Shown here piece by piece: positions 1-8,821 of a DNA stretch of 64,000 bases (the stretch's first letter is position 1; every line of letters begins with the position of its first letter). The stretch is from NCBI RefSeq assembly GCF_000149955.1, contig NC_030997.1, positions 558,001 through 622,000 on the forward strand, given 5' to 3'. Made by a program: the position numbers and the translations under genes. The notes under the pieces were generated by a model, which saw only the letters and a list, made by a program, of their open reading frames with translations, was not told the origin of the DNA and searched no databases. Source of the DNA: Fusarium oxysporum f. sp. lycopersici 4287 (Eukaryota; Ascomycota; Sordariomycetes; Hypocreales; Nectriaceae).

Positions 1-417
1 CAATACTTTGGGAAACCTATGGCCTACACATGGAGTGCCTTGCATGAACTCTTCCTCGCCGGACTAACATACCTGTACTGTCTGTGGATGTCACCCGCAG
101 CACGACAAGTATCTCGACATGACGAAGTCAGCAACACTTGTACAGATTGTACCATGGTTCTGGTGATCCTTGCTGAGCGGTGGCCCGAAGCTGCGCCTTT
201 TCGCAATATCTTTGAAGTGCTTGCAAGCCGAACAATGACGATGATGACTGATTCGCATCAAGGAAAGGAAGTAATGCCTATTGCAATAGGTCCGGAACAG
301 GAGACATATCCGGAAGGCTTGTCGCAGTGGATGGCTGGAATGTCTGATACGGGTATAACTACTGGGGTGGACTGGTTGCTGAGCGAGCTCATAGACGAGT
401 TCCCAGCTCCTGAATAA
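1..417 (+). CDS. C-terminal end of a fungal Zn2Cys6-type transcription factor (partial)
   Basis: The frame is open from base 1, so the gene begins before the window; 138 residues are visible. The segment reading YTWSALHELFLAGLTYLYCLW, followed by a Ser/Cys-rich stretch and the phrase LAERWPEAAPFRNIFEVLA, matches the usual C-terminus of long fungal transcription factors with the MHR (middle homology) domain. The DNA-binding part is not in view, so the zinc cluster is inferred from the family. The stop is TAA at 415-417. It lies just upstream of the small RidA gene and could be another regulator of that cluster, but nothing in the sequence shows this. Confidence 0.75.
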   Translation, partial: QYFGKPMAYTWSALHELFLAGLTYLYCLWMSPAARQVSRHDEVSNTCTDCTMVLVILAERWPEAAPFRNIFEVLASRTMTMMTDSHQGKEVMPIAIGPEQETYPEGLSQWMAGMSDTGITTGVDWLLSELIDEFPAPE

Positions 418-931
418 GTACTTGTAAATAAACTAAAAGGAGAATAACATGGAGGATACTCTTTGACCGATACTCAGATTTAAATGGTTGATGATGAATG
501 TCTGTGCTTCCTCGGCATAGAGCTGTCTGTTGTTGAATTTCGGCAACTGGCGTAGGCTCTCGTCTTTTCCGAGCTCCATTGACTTCTTGGTACCGGGATT
601 ACAAGAAGCTCTTCTTGCGGTTCAATAATAGCAGCCGAACTAACACGGCATAGGTGCGTCTAGCTCCGGAAGAACACGAGCACCCTCGATCATTGGCCGT
701 TGATGGGACTGTCAATGGCACCAACGACTCGCGACCCGATAGAGTGGGGATTAGCAAATGAGAGTAAACATCGGCAGTGTTTCCACACCGTTACGGAAGT
801 CATAACTCTCAAATAAAGTACAGACAACTATGAAATAAGTATATATATTTCGACTGCCAGTTCTGTAAAAGCCATCCGCATCTATCATATACCCTTCTCT
901 CGACACTGATATCAGGTTATCGCACTGAAAA
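418..931. other. Intergenic stretch, RidA promoter
   Basis: No gene seen. A run of alternating TA at about 840-848 lies 85-90 bases before the RidA start and could act as a TATA element. Isolated CGG/CCG triplets are present, but no full TCGG-S-CCGA palindrome. Confidence 0.4.
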
Positions 932-1524
932 ATGGCCAACAGACTAGCTATCAACCGACCGGGCTTCTCGTCCCCGATCCTCTCAGAAGCTCTTATCCAT
1001 AGCGGCCTTGTGTATACAAGTGGCAAGATAGGCGTTGATGCCAAGACTGGTGTTCTTGTATCGGATGATGTTGCTGAACAAACGGTAAGTCATCAAGTAC
1101 CCGACTCTCAAGACGGGCTCTGACCATCTAAAGAAAGCCGTACTTGGACTACTAGAGTCTGTTCTCCACGAAGCAGGAAGTGGGCTTGATAAAATTCTCA
1201 AGGTATCACAAATTCATAACGCGAGATGAGTGTCGATATTGATGCAATTGTAGTGCAACATTTATCTGACAAACATCAACGACTTTGCAGCTATGAACGC
1301 CGTTTGTACGTCTCACGTTCAATGATCGTTATGAGAAAATGCTGACGCTGCTATAGACATTGCCACGATTCCCAATCCCAAGCCTGCTCGGGTCTGTGTG
1401 ACAGTTTCAGAACTGGGCAAAGGCGCCAAGGTAAGTTGTCCGCCTATCAATAATGGGAAACATACTGACTCAAAATTTTCAGGTCGAGATTGATTGCATA
1501 GCCATTGTTGAGAAAGCTTTGTAA
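932..1524 (+). CDS. RidA/YjgF/UK114-family enamine/imine deaminase
   Basis: Five exons (932-1084, 1134-1202, 1254-1305, 1357-1430, 1483-1524) join in phase to give 129 residues, the normal length for this family. RidA proteins hydrolyse reactive enamine/imine intermediates of PLP enzymes to keto acids and ammonia; some relatives are 2-aminomuconate-type deaminases in ring-cleavage pathways. Family signatures are the N-terminal FSSPILSEALIHSGLVYTSG, the central NIYLTNINDFAAMNAVY and the C-terminal PARVCVTVSELGKGAKVEID with the conserved Arg that binds the substrate carboxylate. All introns are 49-53 bases with GTAAGT/GTACGT-like donors. It sits directly before the racemase-family gene on the same strand, which suggests a catabolic rather than housekeeping role; that is inference. 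Confidence 0.93.
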
Positions 1525-1866
1525 GCCATCAAGATGTTGAGCTTTGGGGAGAATCTTGCTTCTAATGACACAATGCTTCTCGTATAGCAAAGCCTCTCTA
1601 TAGACATTTCGAGAAGGGGTAGAAAAAAATAGGGGAAATGTCAGATGGATCCTTTTTGTGCATGATATTAAAGAGGAGAGCGCTTATACTAGGGTTCTTA
1701 TCAATGAAGCGAGGTTGTGAGATTGACGTCAGCATCGTGTACCCACATTTGCGCCCTTTCACTGTCATGTTCCTTCTTGAGTCATAATTGTTGCAACTCC
1801 TCACAGTTTCCTGTCGCGAATCTCTCCCCTCGAAAATCCCACGATCAAGGATTGAAACAAGTCAAG
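1525..1866. other. Intergenic stretch between RidA and racemase-family genes
   Basis: No gene. It holds the 3' end of the RidA transcript and the promoter of the next gene. The frame of the next gene is open without an ATG up to 1717, but the protein family begins at the ATG at 1867. Confidence 0.35.
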
Positions 1867-2613
1867 ATGAGGACACTTTTATTGCTTGGGGGCATGACAC
1901 CAGATGTCACCGCCCTCTACTATAACATCATCAACAAAGTTGTTAGACTCAAACTCGGTGATCGAGCATCAGCCCCATTATATCTGTACAGCGCCAACCT
2001 CGAAGAGATGATTCAACACGCCATGAAGGGAGACTGGAACGAGTTCGCAAACGTTTATAAGAAACCCATCAGATCGCTGAGTGATAGGGTGGATGGCATC
2101 GCGATCTGTGCTATTCTTGCACACAAGGTCGCCAAAAAGCTATTTGATGACTCCTCATCGGCTCATGTCCCACTGTTTCACATCGCGGACTGTCTCGCAC
2201 TCCACATTACCAACAATCATCCATCAACTAAGAAGCTTGGTCTCCTTGGCCCAAAGATCTCGATGCTCGATTCCGATGATCCAGATTTTTTTGTGGCCAT
2301 GTTACAAAAGGCTGGCTTTGAGATCCTGATCCCGGAAACACCAACAGATATTGAGGAGGTTAACAGAGGCATGCTTCAAGAAGTGGCGAAGGGCGTTGCT
2401 TCTGTGACAGACTCAACAAGAAAGATGTTCATTCAACAAGCGAAAAAGCTGATTGAAAGAGGAGCTCAAGGTATTATACTGGGTAGCACGGACTTGGGCT
2501 TTGTGCTAAGGCAAGAGGATGTTGGGGACATACCGCTGTTTGAGCCAGCTGCTATTCATGCGCAGGAGCTAGGAATATGGATTTGTGAAGGAGAGGAAGA
2601 TCAATCATCATAG
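1867..2613 (+). CDS. Asp/Glu/hydantoin racemase-family protein with altered catalytic cysteines
   Basis: An uninterrupted frame of 248 residues. The family includes aspartate and glutamate racemases, hydantoin racemase, maleate isomerase and arylmalonate decarboxylase, which normally use two cysteines, one in each half. The N-terminal MRTLLLLGGMTPDVTALYYN is the usual start. The first half-site reads ICAILAHKVA: the Cys is there, but the usual Asn-Thr after it is Ile-Leu. The second half-site reads GSTDLG where the family has G-C-T-E, so the second Cys is Ser and the Glu is Asp. The exact reaction therefore cannot be assigned; it may be a non-racemising member or inactive. I chose 1867 rather than the GTG-extended frame from 1717 because homology starts there. 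The next gene is the cluster regulator. Confidence 0.88.
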   Translation: MRTLLLLGGMTPDVTALYYNIINKVVRLKLGDRASAPLYLYSANLEEMIQHAMKGDWNEFANVYKKPIRSLSDRVDGIAICAILAHKVAKKLFDDSSSAHVPLFHIADCLALHITNNHPSTKKLGLLGPKISMLDSDDPDFFVAMLQKAGFEILIPETPTDIEEVNRGMLQEVAKGVASVTDSTRKMFIQQAKKLIERGAQGIILGSTDLGFVLRQEDVGDIPLFEPAAIHAQELGIWICEGEEDQSS

Positions 2614-2801
2614 TCTATCGATGCTGGAATTTGGCATCGCAGTACCATTGCAAAAGACTTATGATAAGTTTCTTACTGCGTAGAAAAGATTATCAGTTTT
2701 TTGAGCTTTTCCCATACTGAAGAGAGAGAATGACTGCAGACAACGGACATGCCTTCGGAAATAAGATTGACATTTTGCGGGGCTCCAGTCTCGGCTCGTC
2801 T

Positions 2802-2812
2802 TTCGGCCCGAA
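2802..2812. promoter_or_regulatory. Palindrome TTCGGCCCGAA, candidate Zn2Cys6 site
   Basis: An 11-base inverted repeat with a one-base centre (core TCGG-C-CCGA), about 92-102 bases before the ATG at 2904. CGG/CCG inverted triplets are the usual target of Zn2Cys6 dimers. The same core recurs at 3031-3039 and 13676-13684, and with one change at 7079-7087 and 13635-13643. If translation starts at 2730 instead, this site would be coding. Confidence 0.4.
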
Positions 2813-2903
2813 GTGTTTTTGGACAACCGAAATCCCGATTCATCACCAAGGCTTCATCCGGCCGGTCATCAAGAAACGCGATGAATCTTATCTGCAAATA
2901 AAA

Positions 2904-5245
2904 ATGAGCGCAGTGGACACTAACTCCCCGCGCCTAGGGTCCGATAGCACCCTCTCACGTACAGCCTGTGAGAGATGTCGCAGACAGAAGGTTCGCCATA
3001 TTCCCCCAACATAATGTCAACTGCTGACACTCGGGCCGACAGCTTCGCTGCAGTCGTCAACGTCCAACCTGCACGCGATGCAGCCGCTTCTCAGTCACCT
3101 GCACCTATCCCGAGCTAGCTGATCGCAGACGTCTCGCAGCCTGTCGCGAATCCGTGCGGGCCGAACAGTCCCGTCCTGAAGCCGCCCCAGTGACTCCGGA
3201 GTCGACAGAGCTCAATGTTGGCACAGTCAGAAGTCCATCAGAGGCTCCAAGAATCAGCAGCATCGGCTTTGTTGATGTTGGCCCATCACGAACAGAACAT
3301 GTAGCCCCAGGCTCTGCTGGCACCAACCTGGACGATTTACCGCCACGGGCCATAGGGCTCGCGCTGTTGGATATTTACTTTGAACGGTTATACAATGCTA
3401 CCTTGCTTTTTAATCGCACTCAGCTATTTGAGTCTTACTTAGATGGCAGTCTACCTCCATATCTATTGAGGAGCATATTTGCACTGTCATCATTGTACGC
3501 ATCTACCTCACATGCAGGCCTCTTATTCTGACATCGCCACAGGTTCCTTCGTAAACTACGGCATCAGCCACCTAGACTAGGTACTCAAGCGGTGTCTCCA
3601 GAGCTTGCAGCATTTGCTACGTATGCCAGCTATGGGGATACCTGGGTTGAGGCAGCAAGACGCGAGGCTTGGCTTCTCACAGATAGACCGACAGTTCAAG
3701 TAGTTCAAGCTCTTTCATGTCTCAACTTGTACTGGTTTGCGACAAGAGATCTAGACCGAGCTCGGATCAACGCTGGTAAGTGCAACAATCTATGATTAGA
3801 ATATTGAATCTCCTGAGCTAAACATGCCCCAAACTAGTTATGGCCTATGCATCGGCCACTACATTTCGTTCCCTTAACCTCTCAGACAACGGGACAAGGA
3901 CGAAAGACGAGCTGCAGCTTGTAGAAAGAAAGCATGGCTGTTTTTGGGCATGCTGGTCAACGATGTGTATCTCTTCCTTTCCTGAAGCCTATGCGAAGAA
4001 CGCCTGGGAGGAAGCTTGTAGTGTGCCACTTCCTGTTACATCAGATGGCTTTGTTAGTGATGGGAACGTCGTGCGTCAATACCACATGACTGCGGAATGG
4101 AAGCCTGAAGCGCTCAATGAAGAGCCGAATCCCCCTTCATCAATAATGGCAGAACATATGAAGCTCATGGGGGTTTGGTAAGTTCCCAATCAAAACCTTC
4201 GGTGACGCCACTAATGGTTCATACGTTGCCTAGGGTTAAAATACAGCTTATAAACAGAGACAAGCAGGAAAGTCCAGACGCCATCCACATACTACATTTG
4301 TCCAGCTTGGCGAAAGATATTTATCAATCGAGCCAGTTTCCTCCTTACGTTACAGGTAACGAGGGTACCGGTCGTGATATTGCACGGCTGCTGGGACTGC
4401 ACTCATTATACCATCTTTGCCAAATAGTTCTTCTCTGTCCCCTGGTGTCTCTTTTCTCTGGTCGACGGGGCATCACAGGAGAAGGGACTCAGAACCACGC
4501 ACAAACAATTACCAAGCATGCCATTCACCACGGGCATCTGATTCGGGATTATATTGCTAGAAAGCAGGATATATCCAAACTCAGTTCTCATGTCGGCTTT
4601 GCTAGCTTCGTGTCGACCTCAATCATCCTCACCCTCTTGAGGTCCAGGGCTCGCCGGCATCGTGATGATGAAAATACACGGGACCATGTGTCACACACAC
4701 TTGTGACACTGATTCAGGATAGTATTGATATACTCAGTATTCTCCAGACTTTCTGGGAGCACCTAGAGCCAATGGTAAGTAAACTTAACTCCTCATTTAT
4801 CCAAGAGAATGATCTGACATGCGTGAAATAGACTAGGAGCTTGCAGCGGGCTGCTGACCAAATACTAGGACCGTTCGACCGCGTCGGACATAGCGTTATA
4901 GGAACTGAATCCAGGACTATCGAAGTCCCAATGACAGGAGTGAATAGTCCAGCACGGGAGGAAGATGTCATCACAACCACGTATATCGAGTCTCCAGAGT
5001 ATCCGAATACCCAGCATTCAGTGAGCTCCTACACGAATGCCCATTTTGGCGTTACAGATAGTACCGGGGGATATATGACTCAGAACTTGGATGAGACTCC
5101 TGATTGGCATCATAATAATTTGCTTGAATGGTGTCAGACAGAAGGACTCCTGGATATTGGTGATGATTTCTTGGACATTGGCGCTTCGGTTGATTGGAAC
5201 ATGGACTTGGATCTGTTAACGGGTTTCTCTTCACAAATGGCATGA
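2904..5245 (+). CDS. Zn2Cys6 transcription factor, probable cluster regulator
   Basis: Six exons (2904-2990, 3043-3494, 3543-3775, 3838-4177, 4234-4774, 4832-5245) give 688 residues. The zinc cluster is complete once the first intron is removed: Cys22-x2-Cys25-x6-Cys32-x6-Cys39-x2-Cys42-x6-Cys49, so the cluster itself is split by intron 1 (donor GTTCGC, weak). The middle shows the MHR regulatory region, including the LYWFATRDLDRARINAVMAY stretch. Exon junctions all keep phase. An in-frame ATG at 2730 would add 58 residues of low-complexity sequence; 2904 has the better context and a normal distance to the zinc cluster. It is flanked by catabolic-type genes on both sides, so it probably controls them; the palindromes in its leader and first intron suggest self-regulation. 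Confidence 0.92.
3031..3039. promoter_or_regulatory. Perfect TCGG-G-CCGA palindrome inside intron 1 of the regulator
   Basis: It is a 9-base inverted repeat with the same architecture as the one at 2803-2811, located between the branch-point-like CTGAC and the splice acceptor. It may be a second binding site or chance. Confidence 0.3.
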
Positions 5246-5291
5246 CGTTATCATATATATCTACATATAGCCTAGTGCCTCATAAAGCGCA

Positions 5292-6828
5292 TCATGGGAA
5301 TTCATTGGCAGGCAATATTTTGGCAGATACCTTTCCGAATCCGATTACACGATCTCCCGCGCCAGCCCATCCTTCCATAGTAACGGTATCACCGTCTTCC
5401 AACCAAACCAATTCAGACCCATCAGAGAGAGTGAAAGGCCTAGTGCCACCTAGGACGAGCTCCGCCAAACAACCTGACCTACGAATCGCGTCATGATCAC
5501 TTCCAAAGTCTTTGATCTGGACGGTGCTAGAAGAGAGGGTACCAGTGCCGAGTAAGTCACCCGTGTCTAGACCGCATCCAGAGCTACTGTGGTGGGCTAC
5601 CATCTGAAATGGAGACCAGTGGAGGTGCTTAAGATCGGACTTTCCGAGCAGATCTTCGGTCACTCCGTTCCCTGTTTCATAGGTTAAAAAATCTCGACTC
5701 TAAGATGGCATTGATGATGTTGAGAACTTACGGGACAATGATGTAGAAACCCTTACTGCGACATCGTCTTGACATCGAAGAAACGGAATGGTCGTGTTCT
5801 TTCCTCCTCTCAGACCCAGATCTTCGGTAGTTAGTAGTGCACCAGCCTCCTCCAACGCCTCAACTGTCACGATCCAAGGCGAAATACTCGTCGCTGTAGC
5901 TTTTCCATTAAATGGCCCCAATGGAGCCATCTCATAGAATTGGATATCTCTCGCACTCCAGTCATTCAGAAGAACGAACCCAAAAACATGGTCACGAGCT
6001 CTAGACGCGGGAGTCGGTTCACCATATTTGATAGGGTTAGAGATAAAAACGCCCATTTCGAGCTCAAAATCGAACTTCTGGCAGGGAGCATACGTTGCAC
6101 CATTAGGTCCGGGAATGATACCATGAGGTCTGGTGACGTTCTGGCCACTGGCAATGACGGATGATGCTCTGCCGTTGTATGCTGCTGGTAGATCGAAGAA
6201 GTTTTGAGGGACTTCATTGTATCCTGCCATACGGCCCATCTATCATGTACTGGTCAGAGATTAGTAACATGGTGGTAAAGTTGCTTGGCTCACAGTTTGG
6301 ACGTGTTCCAGTGAGCACATAAAGTCCGTAAAATCCAGCCCAAGGCTTCGTTGGCGTCTGCAACAAACTGTATCGAAGCTTCAAGATCGAGCAAGGCGAA
6401 TCAGCCGTGAGGATAGCCCGGATAGACCTTCAGTTTCATGTCCACGTTGTGGTCTTCCAGAGTCCTGGCGTACATCAACCGCCAGCGTAGCAAAGTCATT
6501 CAGTGTGGACTGTCCAGGAGGTCTCATTGTTAGTTAGGGCTCCCGTGGCTCTTCTCAGTTTTGCCGTTACTAACCGATGCCAGTGCTTCATTCACAGACT
6601 CATCTACAGGCAGTCCGTTCTGGATGAGGATTCTAAGGTCCAAAACATGATCACCAACGGCAGTACCTGGCCGCGGATCAGACTGTCAAGAAAGGTTATA
6701 TCAGCAAAAGCTCTGCATTAGTAAATGTTTCATTCGCTTACATTATCCACAGTGTGAAAGATGCCGAAGGGAATGTTCAATATAGGGAATGGCGACCCAT
6801 CCGGTATCGGAAATGGATATTGAACCAT
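5292..6828 (-). CDS. Fumarylacetoacetase (FAH)-family hydrolase gene, probably disrupted in the middle
   Basis: FAH-family enzymes cleave C-C bonds of acylpyruvate-type beta-diketones in the cytosol. Recognisable exons, in gene order: 6742-6828 (starts MVQYPFPIPDG, with NIPFGIFHT), 6575-6682 (ends NEALAS), a piece below 6509 (STLNDFATLA), a piece 6294 to about 6335 (LDFTDFMCSLEHVQT), 5732-6239 (MGRMAGYNEVPQNF, AYNGRASSV, KFDFELEMG, NDWSARDIQ) and 5292-5671 (HWSPFQMVAHH, LEDGDT). The metal ligands and catalytic region of the C-terminal domain look intact. Between the third and fourth pieces, where about 40-50 FAH residues are expected, the sequence encodes part of an alpha/beta-hydrolase in another frame. 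The FAH frame meets a stop at 6381-6383, and none of the simple splices I tried restored phase. It shares a bidirectional promoter with the amidohydrolase. Family certain; intact function doubtful. Confidence 0.75.
6328..6480 (-). pseudogene. Fragment of an alpha/beta-hydrolase (lipase/esterase) C-terminus inside the FAH-like gene
   Basis: Read on the minus strand from 6480, the frame gives LMYARTLEDHNVDMKLKVYP, then GYPHG, an in-frame TGA at 6401-6403, and then FALLDLEASIQFVADANEAL followed by GWIL. The pattern L-x-YA-x-L-x(5)-V-x(3)-L-x-VYPG-x-PHGF is the region around the catalytic His of GDXG-type lipases/esterases. There is no matching upstream half of such a gene here. The flanking FAH pieces run in the same direction but in a different frame, so this looks like an inserted or recombined remnant. 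Confidence 0.55.
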
Positions 6829-7285
6829 TTTGGTTGATTCTTGCGACTGTATGCGATTCTGGGAACAGACAATTCAGCACTCGTGTTAGTGCTGTTAATA
6901 ACGAGACGAATCAGCCCAAGTTTATTGAGAAGATCATGCGATAACCGAGGTTATAAAGGACTATCGAAGGATTGAGCCTGAAATCATTTGGACAACTCAT
7001 ATAGTATTTACATGGAATCTACGTAATCTGAGGTAAGCCGGCGGAGCCCTTCTGCAAATCGTGCGTGACGATGTCCGTTCGGGCCGGAGTCCGATGGAGT
7101 GGAGCTTCGGACCTCGGATTCGGGGTTGGAGACAGGGTAACTCTACATTACCACGTCGTTAAATGTCAGCTTATGGGAGATCAGTTCAAGTATATAGGCA
7201 GGCCCAATAGTCAGAATTGAAATCAAGGAGCTGGCTGGCAAATTTCAGTTTGCCCCTTGAATAGCCTCGAGAGAATAACCTCAAG
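6829..7285. promoter_or_regulatory. Divergent promoter between FAH-like gene and amidohydrolase
   Basis: About 457 bases without a gene. 7040-7130 is dense in CGG/CCG triplets: TCGGGCCGG at 7079-7087 (one base off the TCGG-S-CCGA palindrome), CGG-AGT-CCG at 7085-7093, and spaced CGGA/CGGG repeats around 7108-7125. This density fits control by the neighbouring Zn2Cys6 protein; binding itself is inference. Confidence 0.45.
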
Positions 7286-8722
7286 ATGTCTGAGACTTCA
7301 TCTCCAAACATGATTCTTATCAAAAATGCGACGGTCTTGACAGTGGACCCACTGACTGGTACCTTAGCAAACTCCGACATTCTCATCCAAGATGACCGAA
7401 TCGTTGCGATTGGGCAAGCCCTGCCAAACCCTTCCGAAGGCAATGTCACTAAGATCGATGGCCACGGATGCATCGTTACACCTGGGTTTGTTGATGGCCA
7501 CCATCATATGTGGCAGCAACTTTTGCGAGGCGTTGCAACGGACTGGTCACTTTTTGACTACACTGTCAATATGCGAACCATATATGGAAGCTTATACACA
7601 CCTGAAGATGTCTACCTGTCTACTTATGTTGCAGCATTGAGTCTGATCAACAATGGTGTGACTTCTGTTCTCGAGCACTGTCATATCATCAATTCGCCTG
7701 ATCATGCCGATGCTGCTGTACGGGCACTTCAAGATGCTGGGATCCGGGGAACATTCTGTTATGGGTTCTATGCCAACCCGCCTTTGCCCGATCAGCTTGA
7801 TCCAAGAGGCTTCTCCCATGCGCCACGGCTGAGTGATGCTGCCAGGATAAGGGACAAGTTCTTTGGTCAGAACGATCCAGCCGAGCAACTTCTCACATTC
7901 GGTATTGCCCCAGATGAGCCAGAATCTCTGCCCATTGAAGAGACCATCGCCCAGATCAAGCAATCAAGGGAACTTGGTGCACGCATCATCACTATGCATG
8001 TCGCGATGGGACCCTATGACTTAGCACGACGTCAGGTTGTACAGAATCTCGCAGATGAAGGCATTCTGGGACCAGACCTCGTCTTTAGCCATGGCTCATC
8101 CTTCACCCAGAGTGAGCTTCAAGCGATCAAGGAGTCGGGTGCTTCCATCGTCGGCACGCCAGATACAGAGTTACAGATGGGTATGGGGTTCCCTATCGTC
8201 TTCCAAGCTTCTGATCGAGGATGTCGCACATGCCTAGGCATAGATATTACATCCAATCAGGGAAATGACTTTATCGCGCAGATGCGGCTCGCACTACAAG
8301 CTCGTCGAGCTCAGGAAAACGAACAAGGGTTTCCACTTTCCATTAATCGCAAGACGGCAGATGTGCTTCGGATGGGGACACTGGGAGGCGCAGAGGTCAT
8401 GAGAATGGAAGACCTCATCGGTTCTATTACAGTTGGGAAAAAGGCAGATCTTATCCTAGTCCGCTGTAATGATATTGAGAATACGCCGGTGGGCGATCCA
8501 GTTGGGTCAGTCGTGTTTCATTCTTCAGTGAAGGATATTGATACAGTTATTATCGATGGTCAGATAAAGAAGCACAAGGGAAAACTGACTGTGGATTGGG
8601 AGAGGCTGAGGGAGGAGGTCATTCGTCGTGCAGACCGCATCAAAGCCGACGCAGCCACGATTGATCTAACAGAGGCTAGGAAACGTTGGGTGGAGATTTT
8701 CCACGTCAAAGATGCTGCATAA
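7286..8722 (+). CDS. Amidohydrolase-superfamily deaminase/chlorohydrolase (TrzA/AtzA/cytosine-deaminase type)
   Basis: One exon, 478 residues, the usual length. These metal-dependent enzymes remove amino (or chloro) groups from purine, pyrimidine or triazine rings. Visible metal and substrate residues: the HxH motif in PGFVDGHHHMWQQ (about residues 66-78), the single His in ITMHVAMGP (about 233-241), the His in VFSHGSSF, and the Asp in CLGIDITSNQGND. The beta-sheet N-terminus (ILIKNATVLTVDP) and the C-terminal return of the small domain (VGKKADLILV) are complete. The ATG at 7286 is followed directly by the conserved N-terminus. It is transcribed away from the FAH-like gene across a shared promoter. 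The substrate cannot be read from sequence; a nitrogen heterocycle is the best guess from the neighbours. Confidence 0.9.
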   Translation: MSETSSPNMILIKNATVLTVDPLTGTLANSDILIQDDRIVAIGQALPNPSEGNVTKIDGHGCIVTPGFVDGHHHMWQQLLRGVATDWSLFDYTVNMRTIYGSLYTPEDVYLSTYVAALSLINNGVTSVLEHCHIINSPDHADAAVRALQDAGIRGTFCYGFYANPPLPDQLDPRGFSHAPRLSDAARIRDKFFGQNDPAEQLLTFGIAPDEPESLPIEETIAQIKQSRELGARIITMHVAMGPYDLARRQVVQNLADEGILGPDLVFSHGSSFTQSELQAIKESGASIVGTPDTELQMGMGFPIVFQASDRGCRTCLGIDITSNQGNDFIAQMRLALQARRAQENEQGFPLSINRKTADVLRMGTLGGAEVMRMEDLIGSITVGKKADLILVRCNDIENTPVGDPVGSVVFHSSVKDIDTVIIDGQIKKHKGKLTVDWERLREEVIRRADRIKADAATIDLTEARKRWVEIFHVKDAA

Positions 8723-8821
8723 GTAGTATGTAGCTTTAACCTACATCTAACAAGAAGAGCTATCTTGATATTTCATAATTCCGACCCTTGAGATCGATAG
8801 GAGATGATCCAACTCAAATCT

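Noticed and set aside
2730..2903. 58-codon N-terminal extension of the Zn2Cys6 gene from an earlier ATG
   Set aside because: Low-complexity, not family-like, and would place the palindrome at 2802-2812 in coding sequence; kept only as an alternative.
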